A DNA stretch of 12,651 nucleotides from Basidiobolus heterosporus B8920 (lineage: Eukaryota > Basidiobolomycota > Basidiobolomycetes > Basidiobolales > Basidiobolaceae), in assembly GCA_000697455.1 (NCBI GenBank), contig JNET01028993.1, positions 1 through 12,651 on the forward strand, read 5' to 3'. The first letter of the stretch is position 1; each line of letters begins with the position of its first letter. A program made the translations under genes and the position numbers. Under the pieces are notes generated by a model. The model did no database searches. It had not been told where the DNA came from and saw nothing but the letters and a program-made list of their open reading frames with translations. Shown here piece by piece: positions 1 through 7,900 of this stretch.

Positions 1-564
1 ATTTTAGAGGGTACCAAGAACAAACTCTAGTAGTTTCAGCTCATTTGGACATGTTTAAAACTTATCATAAATCCAACATCTCAAAATCTTGTAATTAATC
101 CAAATTGATGTCACACATTTAAACTTTGACAAATATCTCATAAATACAAATTATAAGCTATATACCTAATAATATGAAGTTTTAGGTGCTAAACTAACTT
201 AATTTCAGCAAAAAACCTTCTCTTGTTGCTGAAGATCACATGATAGACATGTGGCACAGCTGTCTTAGAATCCACACTCCTTTCTTATATCATCTAATAT
301 CTGGGTTCTGCTCTATAATGAATAGTGTTGATAAGACTCACCTCCAGTTTATTATTCCTCCTAAACCCTTGTATTTCATTTTTTCACAAGAAAAACTCTC
401 CTTAATTGAATGTCATCTTCAACAAGAAACAAGTTGTAGGTTAGGTTTTTTACTTAAGAGGTATCTTTCCTCTTAACTGGCTTCTTTAGTTGTAGTTAGT
501 TAGTTTATTACTTTGTGCAAATAAAGATTTCACCTTCTTGATGACTTTCCCTCCCCTAACCCAC
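1..564. other. AT-rich intergenic DNA, nothing assigned
   Basis: No gene, RNA or clear repeat can be supported here. The longest open frame (240-476, plus) gives 78 residues with no recognisable domain and AT-driven composition. The right edge runs into the decayed copia remnant that becomes recognisable near 565, so part of this stretch may be older, unrecognisable element sequence. That is inference only. Confidence 0.6.
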
Positions 565-1074
565 CGCTTTGATGAAGAAGCTATAGAGAATGAGATAGTA
601 GACTTGGTTTATTATCCAACTGAGCCAATGGTTACAGATATCTTAACCTAACCATTGGCTGGCAAGAGATCTGAATATTCAAGAAGTTACTTGGGATTAG
701 TGTATACAAATACTTAGTTGAGTAGGAGTGTTGAAATTCACTAATTTGGCACCTAGTTACTCCTACTTGATCTCACCCCTGTTATATATACTTACCAATT
801 TCCTTAACCCAAAACTCACACTTGGGTTTTACTTTGAATATTTTCACTAACTTAGAAGTACCCAGAATACTTTACTTTCTTGAACATACCCAAATGACCC
901 CAGACTTTGTACACATGTTCCAGGGACCTTTCTTACCACTTTCTACATGTTGCTTTGATTACTCCTTGACAAAAATATGAGAGTCAACTCTACATTCAAT
1001 AAATCTACAAATTAAAGCCACATGTTCTTCTAATTCTCCAAATCACTTCCAATAACTGCCCAAATCTCACAACA
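565..1074 (+). mobile_element. Fossil Ty1/copia LTR retrotransposon, 3' end only
   Basis: Three parts appear in the order expected at the 3' end of a copia element. At about 565-714 the plus strand encodes the tail of the RNase H domain, recognisable by the family motif VYYPTEPM followed by the DIL...PLAG region. At about 718-728 lies a purine-rich tract, AGTAGGAG, in the position of the polypurine primer for plus-strand synthesis. At 729 an LTR begins. The 5' LTR, gag and most of pol are not in the window or are no longer recognisable. The remnant is decayed and clearly not a working element. Its age cannot be estimated from LTR divergence because only one LTR is visible. Family assignment rests on the RNase H tail and the LTR ends. 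Confidence 0.72.
729..1074 (+). repeat. LTR of the copia fossil (346 bp, 3' LTR)
   Basis: The LTR starts directly after the polypurine tract with TGTTG and ends with CAACA, a 5-bp inverted terminal repeat typical of copia LTRs. Inside it are a TATATATA box at 783-790 and an AATAAA signal at 998-1003, in the order expected for U3 promoter and R/U5 polyadenylation signal. The 5 bases after it are GTACA. The matching target-site copy would lie upstream of the missing 5' LTR, so the boundary cannot be confirmed here. The inverted arms AGTAGGAGT (721-729) and ACTCCTACT (759-767) straddle the polypurine/LTR junction. Confidence 0.7.
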
Positions 1075-1107
1075 GTACATTGCCTGCCAATTAAAAGTTA
1101 AAAATTA

Positions 1108-1180
1108 TTACTCAACTGGGAATTGAACCTGGAACCATTATGACCCAAATGAGGAATCATACAACTAGACCATTAAGCCC
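1108..1180 (-). pseudogene. tRNA-Pro(UGG) relic
   Basis: Read on the minus strand this 73-nt stretch aligns along its whole length with eukaryotic tRNA-Pro: GGGCTTA start, D arm with TGGTCTAGTTG, anticodon loop TTTGGGT (anticodon TGG) and T loop TTCAATT. The fold is gone: the anticodon stem has essentially no pairs, the T stem has 3 of 5, and the acceptor 3' strand no longer matches the 5' strand. Many differences from the usual tRNA-Pro are C-to-T or G-to-A at former CpG or C positions, for example in the T stem (CCAGG...CCCAG where CCGGG...CCCGG is usual). The internal A box and B box (GGTTCAATTCC) survive, and T-runs follow downstream, so transcription by RNA polymerase III is still conceivable. 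It could also be the head of a tRNA-derived SINE, but I see no clear body or tail. Confidence 0.7.
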
Positions 1181-1461
1181 TTATTTTATTAAAGCTAATG
1201 AAATTATCTGCACCTTCAGGTTTGGGATTATACTTTCAACATGGCTTTTACTCTTTGTTAAAGACTTGTAACCTTGAAACTCCCTCCCTGTCTCTCTTTC
1301 ACTACCTTTTTACTTATGGATCATTGAGGTTCAAATCTTCCCATATTATATCATTGACCAGATTAGTGCCAAAAGAAACATTGTATCCTAAAACACAACA
1401 AGGCCAAATGTTGAACAGACATTGGTACATTTACTATTCTATCTAATTCAAATTAGTTAGT

Positions 1462-1468
1462 AAAAAAA
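1462..1468 (-). terminator. RNA polymerase III terminator of tRNA-Leu
   Basis: Seven consecutive T on the minus strand begin immediately after the discriminator base of the tRNA-Leu at 1469. This is the standard termination signal for RNA polymerase III. Confidence 0.8.
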
Positions 1469-1550
1469 TGATGAGAATGGGGTTCAAACCCATGCCTCCG
1501 CAGAGACTGCGACCTGAACGCAGCGCCTTAGGCCACTTGGCCATCTCACC
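1469..1550 (-). tRNA. tRNA-Leu, anticodon CAG
   Basis: This 82-nt gene, without an intron, decodes CUG leucine codons. On the minus strand the acceptor 5' strand GGTGAGA pairs with TCTCATC (7 of 7, one G-U), followed by discriminator A. The D stem GCC/GGC, the anticodon stem CTGCG/CGCAG with loop TTCAGGT, and a long class II variable arm (CTC-TGCG-GAG) all fold as in leucine tRNAs. The T stem ATGGG/CCCAT is perfect, but the T loop is TTTGAAC where TTCGAAC or TTCAAAT is nearly universal. Position 56 is therefore U instead of C, which weakens the G19-C56 contact and the B box (GGTTTGAACCC). The gene may still work or may be an early pseudogene. A T7 terminator follows directly. Confidence 0.85.
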
Positions 1551-2361
1551 GTAATACGTGAAAATCCAACAAGCAATAAGTCTCTATAATATATTGCAGG
1601 TGCAGATAGATAAACGTAGGGTTTATACGTTTTAAGCAGTACTGAAAGCACACACTAGTTGATATTCCCAACAAATTAAACGCGTAACACATTGTACTAT
1701 GAGTGAAGCTGATTACTAAGTTATAGCTAATAATTTCATGAAATTTGAGATTTGATAAAAGAAAAGAACAAGCTGTCAGAATGTGCAAACCGTCCTCGCC
1801 AGGTCGTTGGAATAATCGACCGGCAAGTTCATCAACTGAGAAAGTCCTATAGTTCCGAAGAACCTAGCAGACATATCTCACACTTCCCTTTACGGACAGC
1901 GCACTACATCTCATCTACCAGCTTGGTATTAGTGTCTTTGTTGGGAAACAAAGACTGGGAATGTACTATATACATAATCCTGTAAAGTACAGTCGTGAGG
2001 ATTCGACGACTCAAATGCCTTGTATTTATACTTTTTGTGCATTCTATTTATGGAAAGACCCCGTAAAATTCTTGAAGATACTAACAAATATACATTTATC
2101 CCATATACATAGGGATTTGAAGTTGATCTCTAACCTCATATGATGACAACTATTGAATGCACAATTTAACCTTGCAGCCTTTTACTTCTTCACACTAACT
2201 TTATTACAATTTCAGTCATTATATATGAAAAAAGCAACATATATGGTTTATTTCAAAAGGAGTATCTATTATTACTACAAGCGAATACAAATAAGTGAAG
2301 TAGATTATTCAATGAATCAAGAGATGGTCAGTATATATGTCTAATGGTTCCTCACTTCTCT
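1551..2361. other. Intergenic region between tRNA-Leu and MRT4
   Basis: No protein gene is supported in these 811 bp. Open frames of 60 to 80 codons (for example 1752-1985, plus) have no recognisable domain. The stretch from about 1788 to 2010 is less AT-rich than its surroundings and contains a perfect 9-bp hairpin at 1934-1955 (GTCTTTGTT, loop GGGA, AACAAAGAC). I checked for the snRNA, 5S rRNA and C/D snoRNA signatures I know and saw none. On the minus strand AATAAA at 2252-2247, about 110 nt past the MRT4 stop, is a possible polyadenylation signal for that gene. Confidence 0.5.
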
Positions 2362-3290
2362 TTAAAATTCTTTGAATTCTCCGTTAGTCCAAGCACATTT
2401 CAATTGAACTTGGAATTCGGCCATTTGAACATAAAATAGTTTCAAGAGCTGTGCTTGATGAGGGGTCAAAGTATCCCCGACTTTGCAGATGGTGTAGTCA
2501 ACTGGAAGTGTGACAATTCCATTCTTCAGCATGGTTGGCATACCCAGACCACGAAGTTGGGATTCCATGTTGTGAGGGAATGGATCAGTACCACGCTTAA
2601 CTGGTCCGCTTGGGATAACGACCTCCTCAGTAGCTACATATCCGGAACGAGGATAATCCTGTTGCTTGTATTCTTTGAAGAATCTAAAGATAACCAACGA
2701 ATACGGTCAGAATGAGGAGACTAAACAACGAACAACAAAACCAGGCTCTTACTTTTCGACTTCTTCAACAGACTTGTTGGTGAACAAAAGACCAACATCT
2801 CCGATCAAGGCGTCGGCGATATGATGCAATTTTTCCTTGTATTCCTCCTCCTCAGTGTTGCCCAAGGCTTTGGCCATAACCTTATTTTTACCAAAGAAGA
2901 ATCTGCTTGTCTTCCATTCGTTACGAATATCCTTCAAGTAGTAGTTACGCATGTTTTCAACTGAGAAAACGAAGATATTGTTGAATTCATCAGCGCAAGA
3001 ACGAATCTGTTCTCGTGAAGTGAAGAAATTTATCAGAGACTGAAGCTTAAATGAAGATTCTGTGATATACAACTGTCTAGGTTGACCACCTAACAGTTCT
3101 GCACAGCGATAAAAATTCAAAGCATTCTCCTACCTGTTCGAAGAGGGCTTCCTTCTCGGCACGACCTTTGCTTTCAGTCTTGGTCAGGGACACTAAATAG
3201 CGAAACAATAAAGTTTAGTTAACTTCTACATACAGTTAGAAACAATAAAAATGGGCAATTACCAATCTTTTGTCTCTTAGATTTAGGCAT
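2362..3290 (-). CDS. MRT4: Mrt4, nucleolar pre-60S ribosome assembly factor
   Basis: Mrt4 is a nuclear paralogue of ribosomal stalk protein P0. It holds the P0 site on 25S rRNA in pre-60S particles and is later exchanged for P0. Coding exons on the minus strand are 3290-3263, 3192-3134, 3006-2753 and 2683-2362, giving 220 residues (yeast Mrt4 has 236). All three introns are GT-AG (70, 127 and 69 nt) and restore frame. The start is fixed by the family N-terminus MPKSKRQKIVSLTKTESKGR, with A at -3. Other matches are RSCADEFNNIFVFSVENMRN, WKTSRFFFGKNKVMAKALG, EEEYKEKLHHIADALIGDVG with GLLFTN, and the C-terminal lobe with FEVQLKC-like FQVQLKC. There is no acidic P1/P2-binding tail, as expected for Mrt4 rather than P0. 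Intron 2 holds a strong hairpin. The gene is divergent from the TTC1-like gene. Confidence 0.95.
3071..3098 (-). other. Stable hairpin in MRT4 intron 2
   Basis: In the intron RNA (minus strand) AACTGT plus TAGGT pairs with ACCTA plus ACAGTT, 11 base pairs with one bulged base and the 5-nt loop GGTCA. It lies in the longest intron of the window (127 nt; the others are 52-99). It may simply bring the 5' splice site closer to the branch site, or it may be a regulatory or small RNA structure. I see no C/D box pair, and the intron is too short to hold a normal two-hairpin H/ACA RNA plus splice signals. Confidence 0.6.
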
Positions 3291-3649
3291 GTTTATTAAT
3301 AAAGTGAAGATAGGAAAAGACTATAGCAAAGTGTATTTAGTGTATGAATTTTTTTTTAGAAAAAAAAAGGATATTGCCCAACTCGTAGTTACCTTAGTGA
3401 CATCTTGGAACACAGAAAAAAAAGCTTTTTGATTTTTGTGTCATTCAGATTTCATCGTACCTTACAAACTTGCAGTCGCTCATATTTTTCTTTTTTTTCT
3501 TAAATTGGTACATGGTTAGAAGTTTATGCATATTATTTAAATATGTACTTGATTTAAACGTCTTGGTTAAATCTTAAACTCATGACGTTCCCCATTTAAG
3601 ATTTCTATGTTCGTATTTAATCTTATCACATAACATAGACATCACAAAG
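3291..3649. promoter_or_regulatory. Shared divergent promoter of MRT4 and TTC1-like gene
   Basis: Only 359 bp separate the two start codons, so both promoters must lie here. The region is marked by poly(dA:dT): T9-AG-A9 at 3349-3368, an A8 run leading into the palindrome AAAAAGCTTTTT at 3419-3430, and a T-rich tract at 3485-3500. Such tracts keep nucleosomes off fungal promoters. The motif AAAAAAAAATTCA on the MRT4 sense strand (near 3345-3357) loosely resembles the RRPE element of yeast ribosome-biogenesis genes, but that match is weak. No clear TATA box can be assigned to either gene. Confidence 0.6.
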
Positions 3650-4771
3650 ATGAGCCCAAAGATATCTGAAATCAGTGGTAAGTATTAATAACACATTCTA
3701 CATAACTCACAAGAGTAATGGCTGGAACGAAATTATGGTTAGAACAGATTCAGAAGAGGAATTCTATGAATCTTTAGAATATGTAGAGGAACCAAATATT
3801 AAACAAGAAGTGGATTCTAACTTAACTGAGGAGAAAGCGCCTGCGAAAGAAGCAGACACAGAACAGTCCGATATTAAGACTTCAGAGGTTACAAATACAG
3901 CTGCTGAAACTGAGACAGAAGAAACAAACGTCGAGAGTTCTAGCATAAAGATTATACCCCCGACACCACTCACAGAAGCGGAAATTGAAGTAATTTTTAC
4001 TGAATATTGACTTCCTTTCAAAAAACCTATTCTAACGGATTGTATAGGAGCGTGTTCAAGTGGCGGAAAGTTATAAGGCAACTGGAAACCAATTATTTGC
4101 CAATGGTGAATACGAAGCTGCTATCGAAAAATATAACCAAGCTCTCGATATATGTCCAGAGGAAAAACCCACGTTAGCCGCACTATTTCATGGAAACATT
4201 GCTGCGTCCTATATCAAATTAGTACGTAGTTATAGTTGAAGTAATGTAATATGAAGTATAGACACTTATCCATATACGAATGCTTCTAGGAGCGATGGGA
4301 TGACGCTGTCCAAGCATGTGACAGAGGACTTGAGCTTGACCCTACCTATGTCAAAGCGTTGGTACGGCGAGCTCAGGCAAATGAGAAAATAGGGAAATAT
4401 CTGGCTTTGAGCTCTGCCTTGGAAGGTAAGCTCACGAGGATGTTTCTTGTCATACAAGATAGGGTCTAATATAGATGACAGATTACAAGAAATTACTTGA
4501 TCTAGCACCCAATTACCGTAAGGAATGTGAACGAGCACTTGTTCGTTTGCCACCTCGGATAGAAGAGCAGCAGGAGATTGAAAAGGCCGAGATGCTAGGT
4601 ATGTGTGGCTTATAAGATTGGTAAACCCGTCATAAAGTAACATCGAGATATGCAGATAAAGTGAAAGATCTCGGAAATCGGTTTTTGGGTATGTTTGGTC
4701 TTTCGACTGACAATTTTCAAATGCAAAAAGACCCAGCTACAGGGAATTACTCTATGCAATTTAAACGTTGA
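3650..4771 (+). CDS. TTC1: TTC1-like tetratricopeptide repeat co-chaperone
   Basis: TTC1-type proteins bind Hsp70/Hsp90 tails through three TPRs and help client handling in the cytosol. Exons 3650-3677, 3748-3989, 4048-4221, 4290-4425, 4482-4598 and 4656-4771 give 270 residues (human TTC1 has 292). All five introns are GT-AG (70, 58, 68, 56, 57 nt). Residues 10-90 are acidic and Glu/Thr-rich, a likely disordered head. TPR1 (about 93-126) starts at YKATGNQLFANGEYEAAIEKY, TPR2 (about 134-167) contains FHGNIAASYIKLERWDDAV, and TPR3 (about 168-201) contains KALVRRAQANEKIGKY. The C-terminal tail with FGLSTDNFQMQKDPATGNYS is the distinctive TTC1 family ending. Exon 1 is only 28 nt; I chose its 70-nt intron because nearer AG sites break frame. 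AATAAA at 4901-4906 may be its poly(A) signal. Confidence 0.92.
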
Positions 4772-4900
4772 TGTGTCATCTAGACAAACACTCTCCACAC
4801 CGTTCAATTAATTGTGGATTTTCTCGCTTCTAGTTTAGCGCTAATGGTCAAGACTTAGTAAATTAGGTTTAATTTAGACCTGACTTTAATCAGTCCAACG

Positions 4901-4906
4901 AATAAA
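4901..4906 (+). promoter_or_regulatory. Candidate poly(A) signal of the TTC1-like gene
   Basis: A perfect AATAAA lies 130 nt after the TTC1-like stop codon and about 70 nt before the valyl-tRNA synthetase start. If used, it puts the end of one transcript very close to the promoter of the next gene on the same strand (206 bp between stop and start). The motif is short and the region is AT-rich, so this is tentative. Confidence 0.4.
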
Positions 4907-4977
4907 ATTTATCTAGTCACATTCATTGAGGTTCACAGTGAAATTTCTGCTCGTTTGAAGGCAGTGAGCAGGTTAGC

Positions 4978-7900
4978 ATGATAGTCACTTTTCGGGGTCC
5001 TCGTGCCAAGTCCATTGCGGGTCTTTCACAGAAAGTGTTTTTATGTCCTGTCAGAAGTTATTCGAAAGTTAACAAACCCAAGAGAGCCTTGAATGGCAAT
5101 TACCAACCTGTAAGTTTATATATTCCCACTAACCTGGAGATCTCGAAATATTCCTTCTAAATTGCAAGCAACGCCTATCGTTTAGGCAGAAGTTGAGAAA
5201 GGCTGGTATGAGTGGTGGGAAAGTCAAGGTTCGTTAGAAACATTTGTTCTCGGTAGCATTTGGGTTACTTAGTTTGCCCTAAAGGATATTTCTCCCCTAC
5301 ACACCGACATTCTCGAACTGGGGACAAGAAAATCACGACCATTTTAACCCCGCCTCCGAATGTCACCGGAAACTTGCACATTGGGCACGCGTTAACCTTC
5401 AGTGTACAGGTGCGACTTGTTTCTTTTCACTTAGACGAATGAGTTACTAAGCAAGACCAAGTAGGATTCTCTTGTGAGGTGGAGACGTATGTGTGGTGAA
5501 GCAGTTTCCTGGATTCCCGGGACTGACCATGCTGGCATAGGCACTCAGTCAGTGGTAGAAAAGCAATTAATGAAACAACAGAATGTATATTTTATTCAAA
5601 GACTACACCGGTAATGAGCGTTAATGATTCACCTACTTTCAATATTTCAGCTTACACGACACGATTTGGGTCGGGAGAAGTTCATCTCGGAAGTATGGAA
5701 GTGGAAAGAACTGCATGGAAACAAAATCATCGAACAAATGAGAAAGATGGGCTCGAGTTTGGATTGGAAAAAGGAATTCTTCACCATGGACGCACCTCGC
5801 AGCGAAGCTGTGACCAATGCGTTCATTCGGCTTTTCAAAGACGGGCTGCTCTATCGTGATACGAGAATAGTGAATTGGTGCTGTCACCTAGAAACTGCTA
5901 TATCTGATATCGAGGTAGGTGTCATGTTGTGTATGCTTCTCAACCCACCTGCACTCTGTTAACGCATCATGGATAGGTTGACTACGAAACAGTTCAAGGA
6001 CAGACCTTTCTTACGCTGCCCGGCAGAGAAGAGAAGTAAGTGATCCTACCTATTGTGTGTGCTACTCAACCCTAACATCTTATTTACTTAGAGTGGAAGT
6101 AGGAGTGCTGCACAAACTCGCATATAAAATAGTCGATCCTATTGATGATATCAAAGAGTTGGTGGTAGCCACTACTCGCATAGAGACCATTCTAGGAGAC
6201 TGTGCTCTCGCAATCCACCCTTCAGATCCTCGGTACAAGGTATGCATCCATTGAATAAAATCGGTTAGATCTTGTATTGTACGCCATCTACAGGAAAAGA
6301 GAAAGAACTAAGTATTTGATCAGAATTTGCATGGCAAAACAGTACTGCACCCAATACTGAACCGGGAGATCCCTATCATCTGCGACTCATCACTGGTTGA
6401 CCCGGACTTTGGAACGGGTGTGGTCAAGGTAAATGATCAAGTAAAATAACGAGTGTATTTGAATAAATGAGCTCACTCTCTTACTCTAGGTCACTCCTGG
6501 ACACGATCCTAACGATTATGCATGTGGGCGTAGACACAACTTACCTCTTACAAGCATTATGGATAAGAAAGGTGCATTCAATGAATTATGCGAAGTTGCC
6601 AAGTATCGGGTAATGCGATGCTCCTCTCTTTCTTAACATTCCACTTTCACTTAAGCTGGTTACTAGAGTAAGGATAGATACACAGTTCGAAATGAAATAG
6701 TAGAAGAGTTGATCAGCTTGGGAGCGTATCGTGGAAAAGACATCAACCATGAAATGAGAATTTCTCGATGCTCTCGCTCGGGAGACTTAATTGAGCCCAT
6801 AGTTCAGCCACAATGGTACGTGCCAGTAATCAACAGGTTCAGTTGGTCGCTTAGCTAACCAACATATTGAAAAGGTTCTTGAATTGCCAAGATATGGCCA
6901 AGACTGCGATCAAGAGCATGGACAATGGATCCATGAATATCACACCCAACCATCATAGACCTGATTGGTATCGCTGGCTAGGTAAATTGCTCATTCCTTG
7001 CGGTTCTTTTAGGCTCTTGTATTAATATTAGTCGAATAGAGAATATTCAAGATTGGTGCGTATCACGACAGCTATGGTGGGGCCATAGAATACCTGCGTA
7101 TCAACTTATTTTCAGTGATCCTGAACTTCAAAGAGGCAAGTCAGACACACACACACACACACACACGCACATGAACACACCATTACCTAGAGCTGAGCTA
7201 TTTTGTTGCAGGACATAAAAATTTATCGAAAGAATTGTGGTTTGTTGCCGAATCAAGGGAAAAAGCCCTCGAACAAGTACAAGACTTCCTTACACGACAC
7301 AACATATCTCCCTCAGTCCATTACTCGCTTGAACAAGTAACTTCTTCCTTGAATATCTCTTACATCCATACGAACAGCGATTAATTTGTGATTAATTGGG
7401 ATGATGTATAGGACAATGATGTATTGGATACTTGGTTTTCATCCGCATTACTTCCCCTCTCTGTTCTTGGTTGGGATGGAAAATCCAAAGAACTGGTAAA
7501 ATCCAAGAAATTCGTAATGACCGAGCATTCATTCATGTCATACTTGATAAATAGCAACATTACCCAACCGCGTTCGTGGAAACAGGATTCGATATTCTCT
7601 TTTTCTGGGTAGCCCGTATGGCTATGCTATCTACGTATTTCTCAGGCTCTCCTCCTTTCAAAGATATTTACTTGCATGCAATGGTAATGTAACCTAATGC
7701 CTGATATGGCAGTACTCACATTAACTCTTAATCCTCAACCCTCAACCCTCAACTCTCACTCCATGTTCCTAGATACGTGATTCACAAGGAAGAAAAATGT
7801 CGAAATCCCTGGGAAATGTAATCGACCCACTCCACGTGATCAACGGCATTTCACTAAATGAATTGAGACAAACGTTACACAGTGGAAACCTTGGAGCCTC

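Noticed and set aside
224-424. TGTTG...CAACA bounded stretch resembling a second small LTR
   Set aside because: The flanking bases do not form a target-site duplication (TCTCT versus AGAAA), there is no similarity to the LTR at 729-1074, and such short ends occur by chance in AT-rich DNA.
623-660. Inverted repeat with 11-bp arms (AGCCAATGGTT / AACCATTGGCT)
   Set aside because: It falls inside the copia RNase H tail and is explained by two conserved coding stretches that happen to be complementary. No independent sign of a terminator or RNA gene.
1752-1985. A 77-codon open frame on the plus strand
   Set aside because: No recognisable domain, no good splice partners, and composition explained by local base content.
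7140-7211. GT donor at 7140 in place of the GC donor at 7136
   Set aside because: With the available acceptors it gives a stop within a few codons and loses the conserved frame, while GC|AAGT joins the family sequence exactly.
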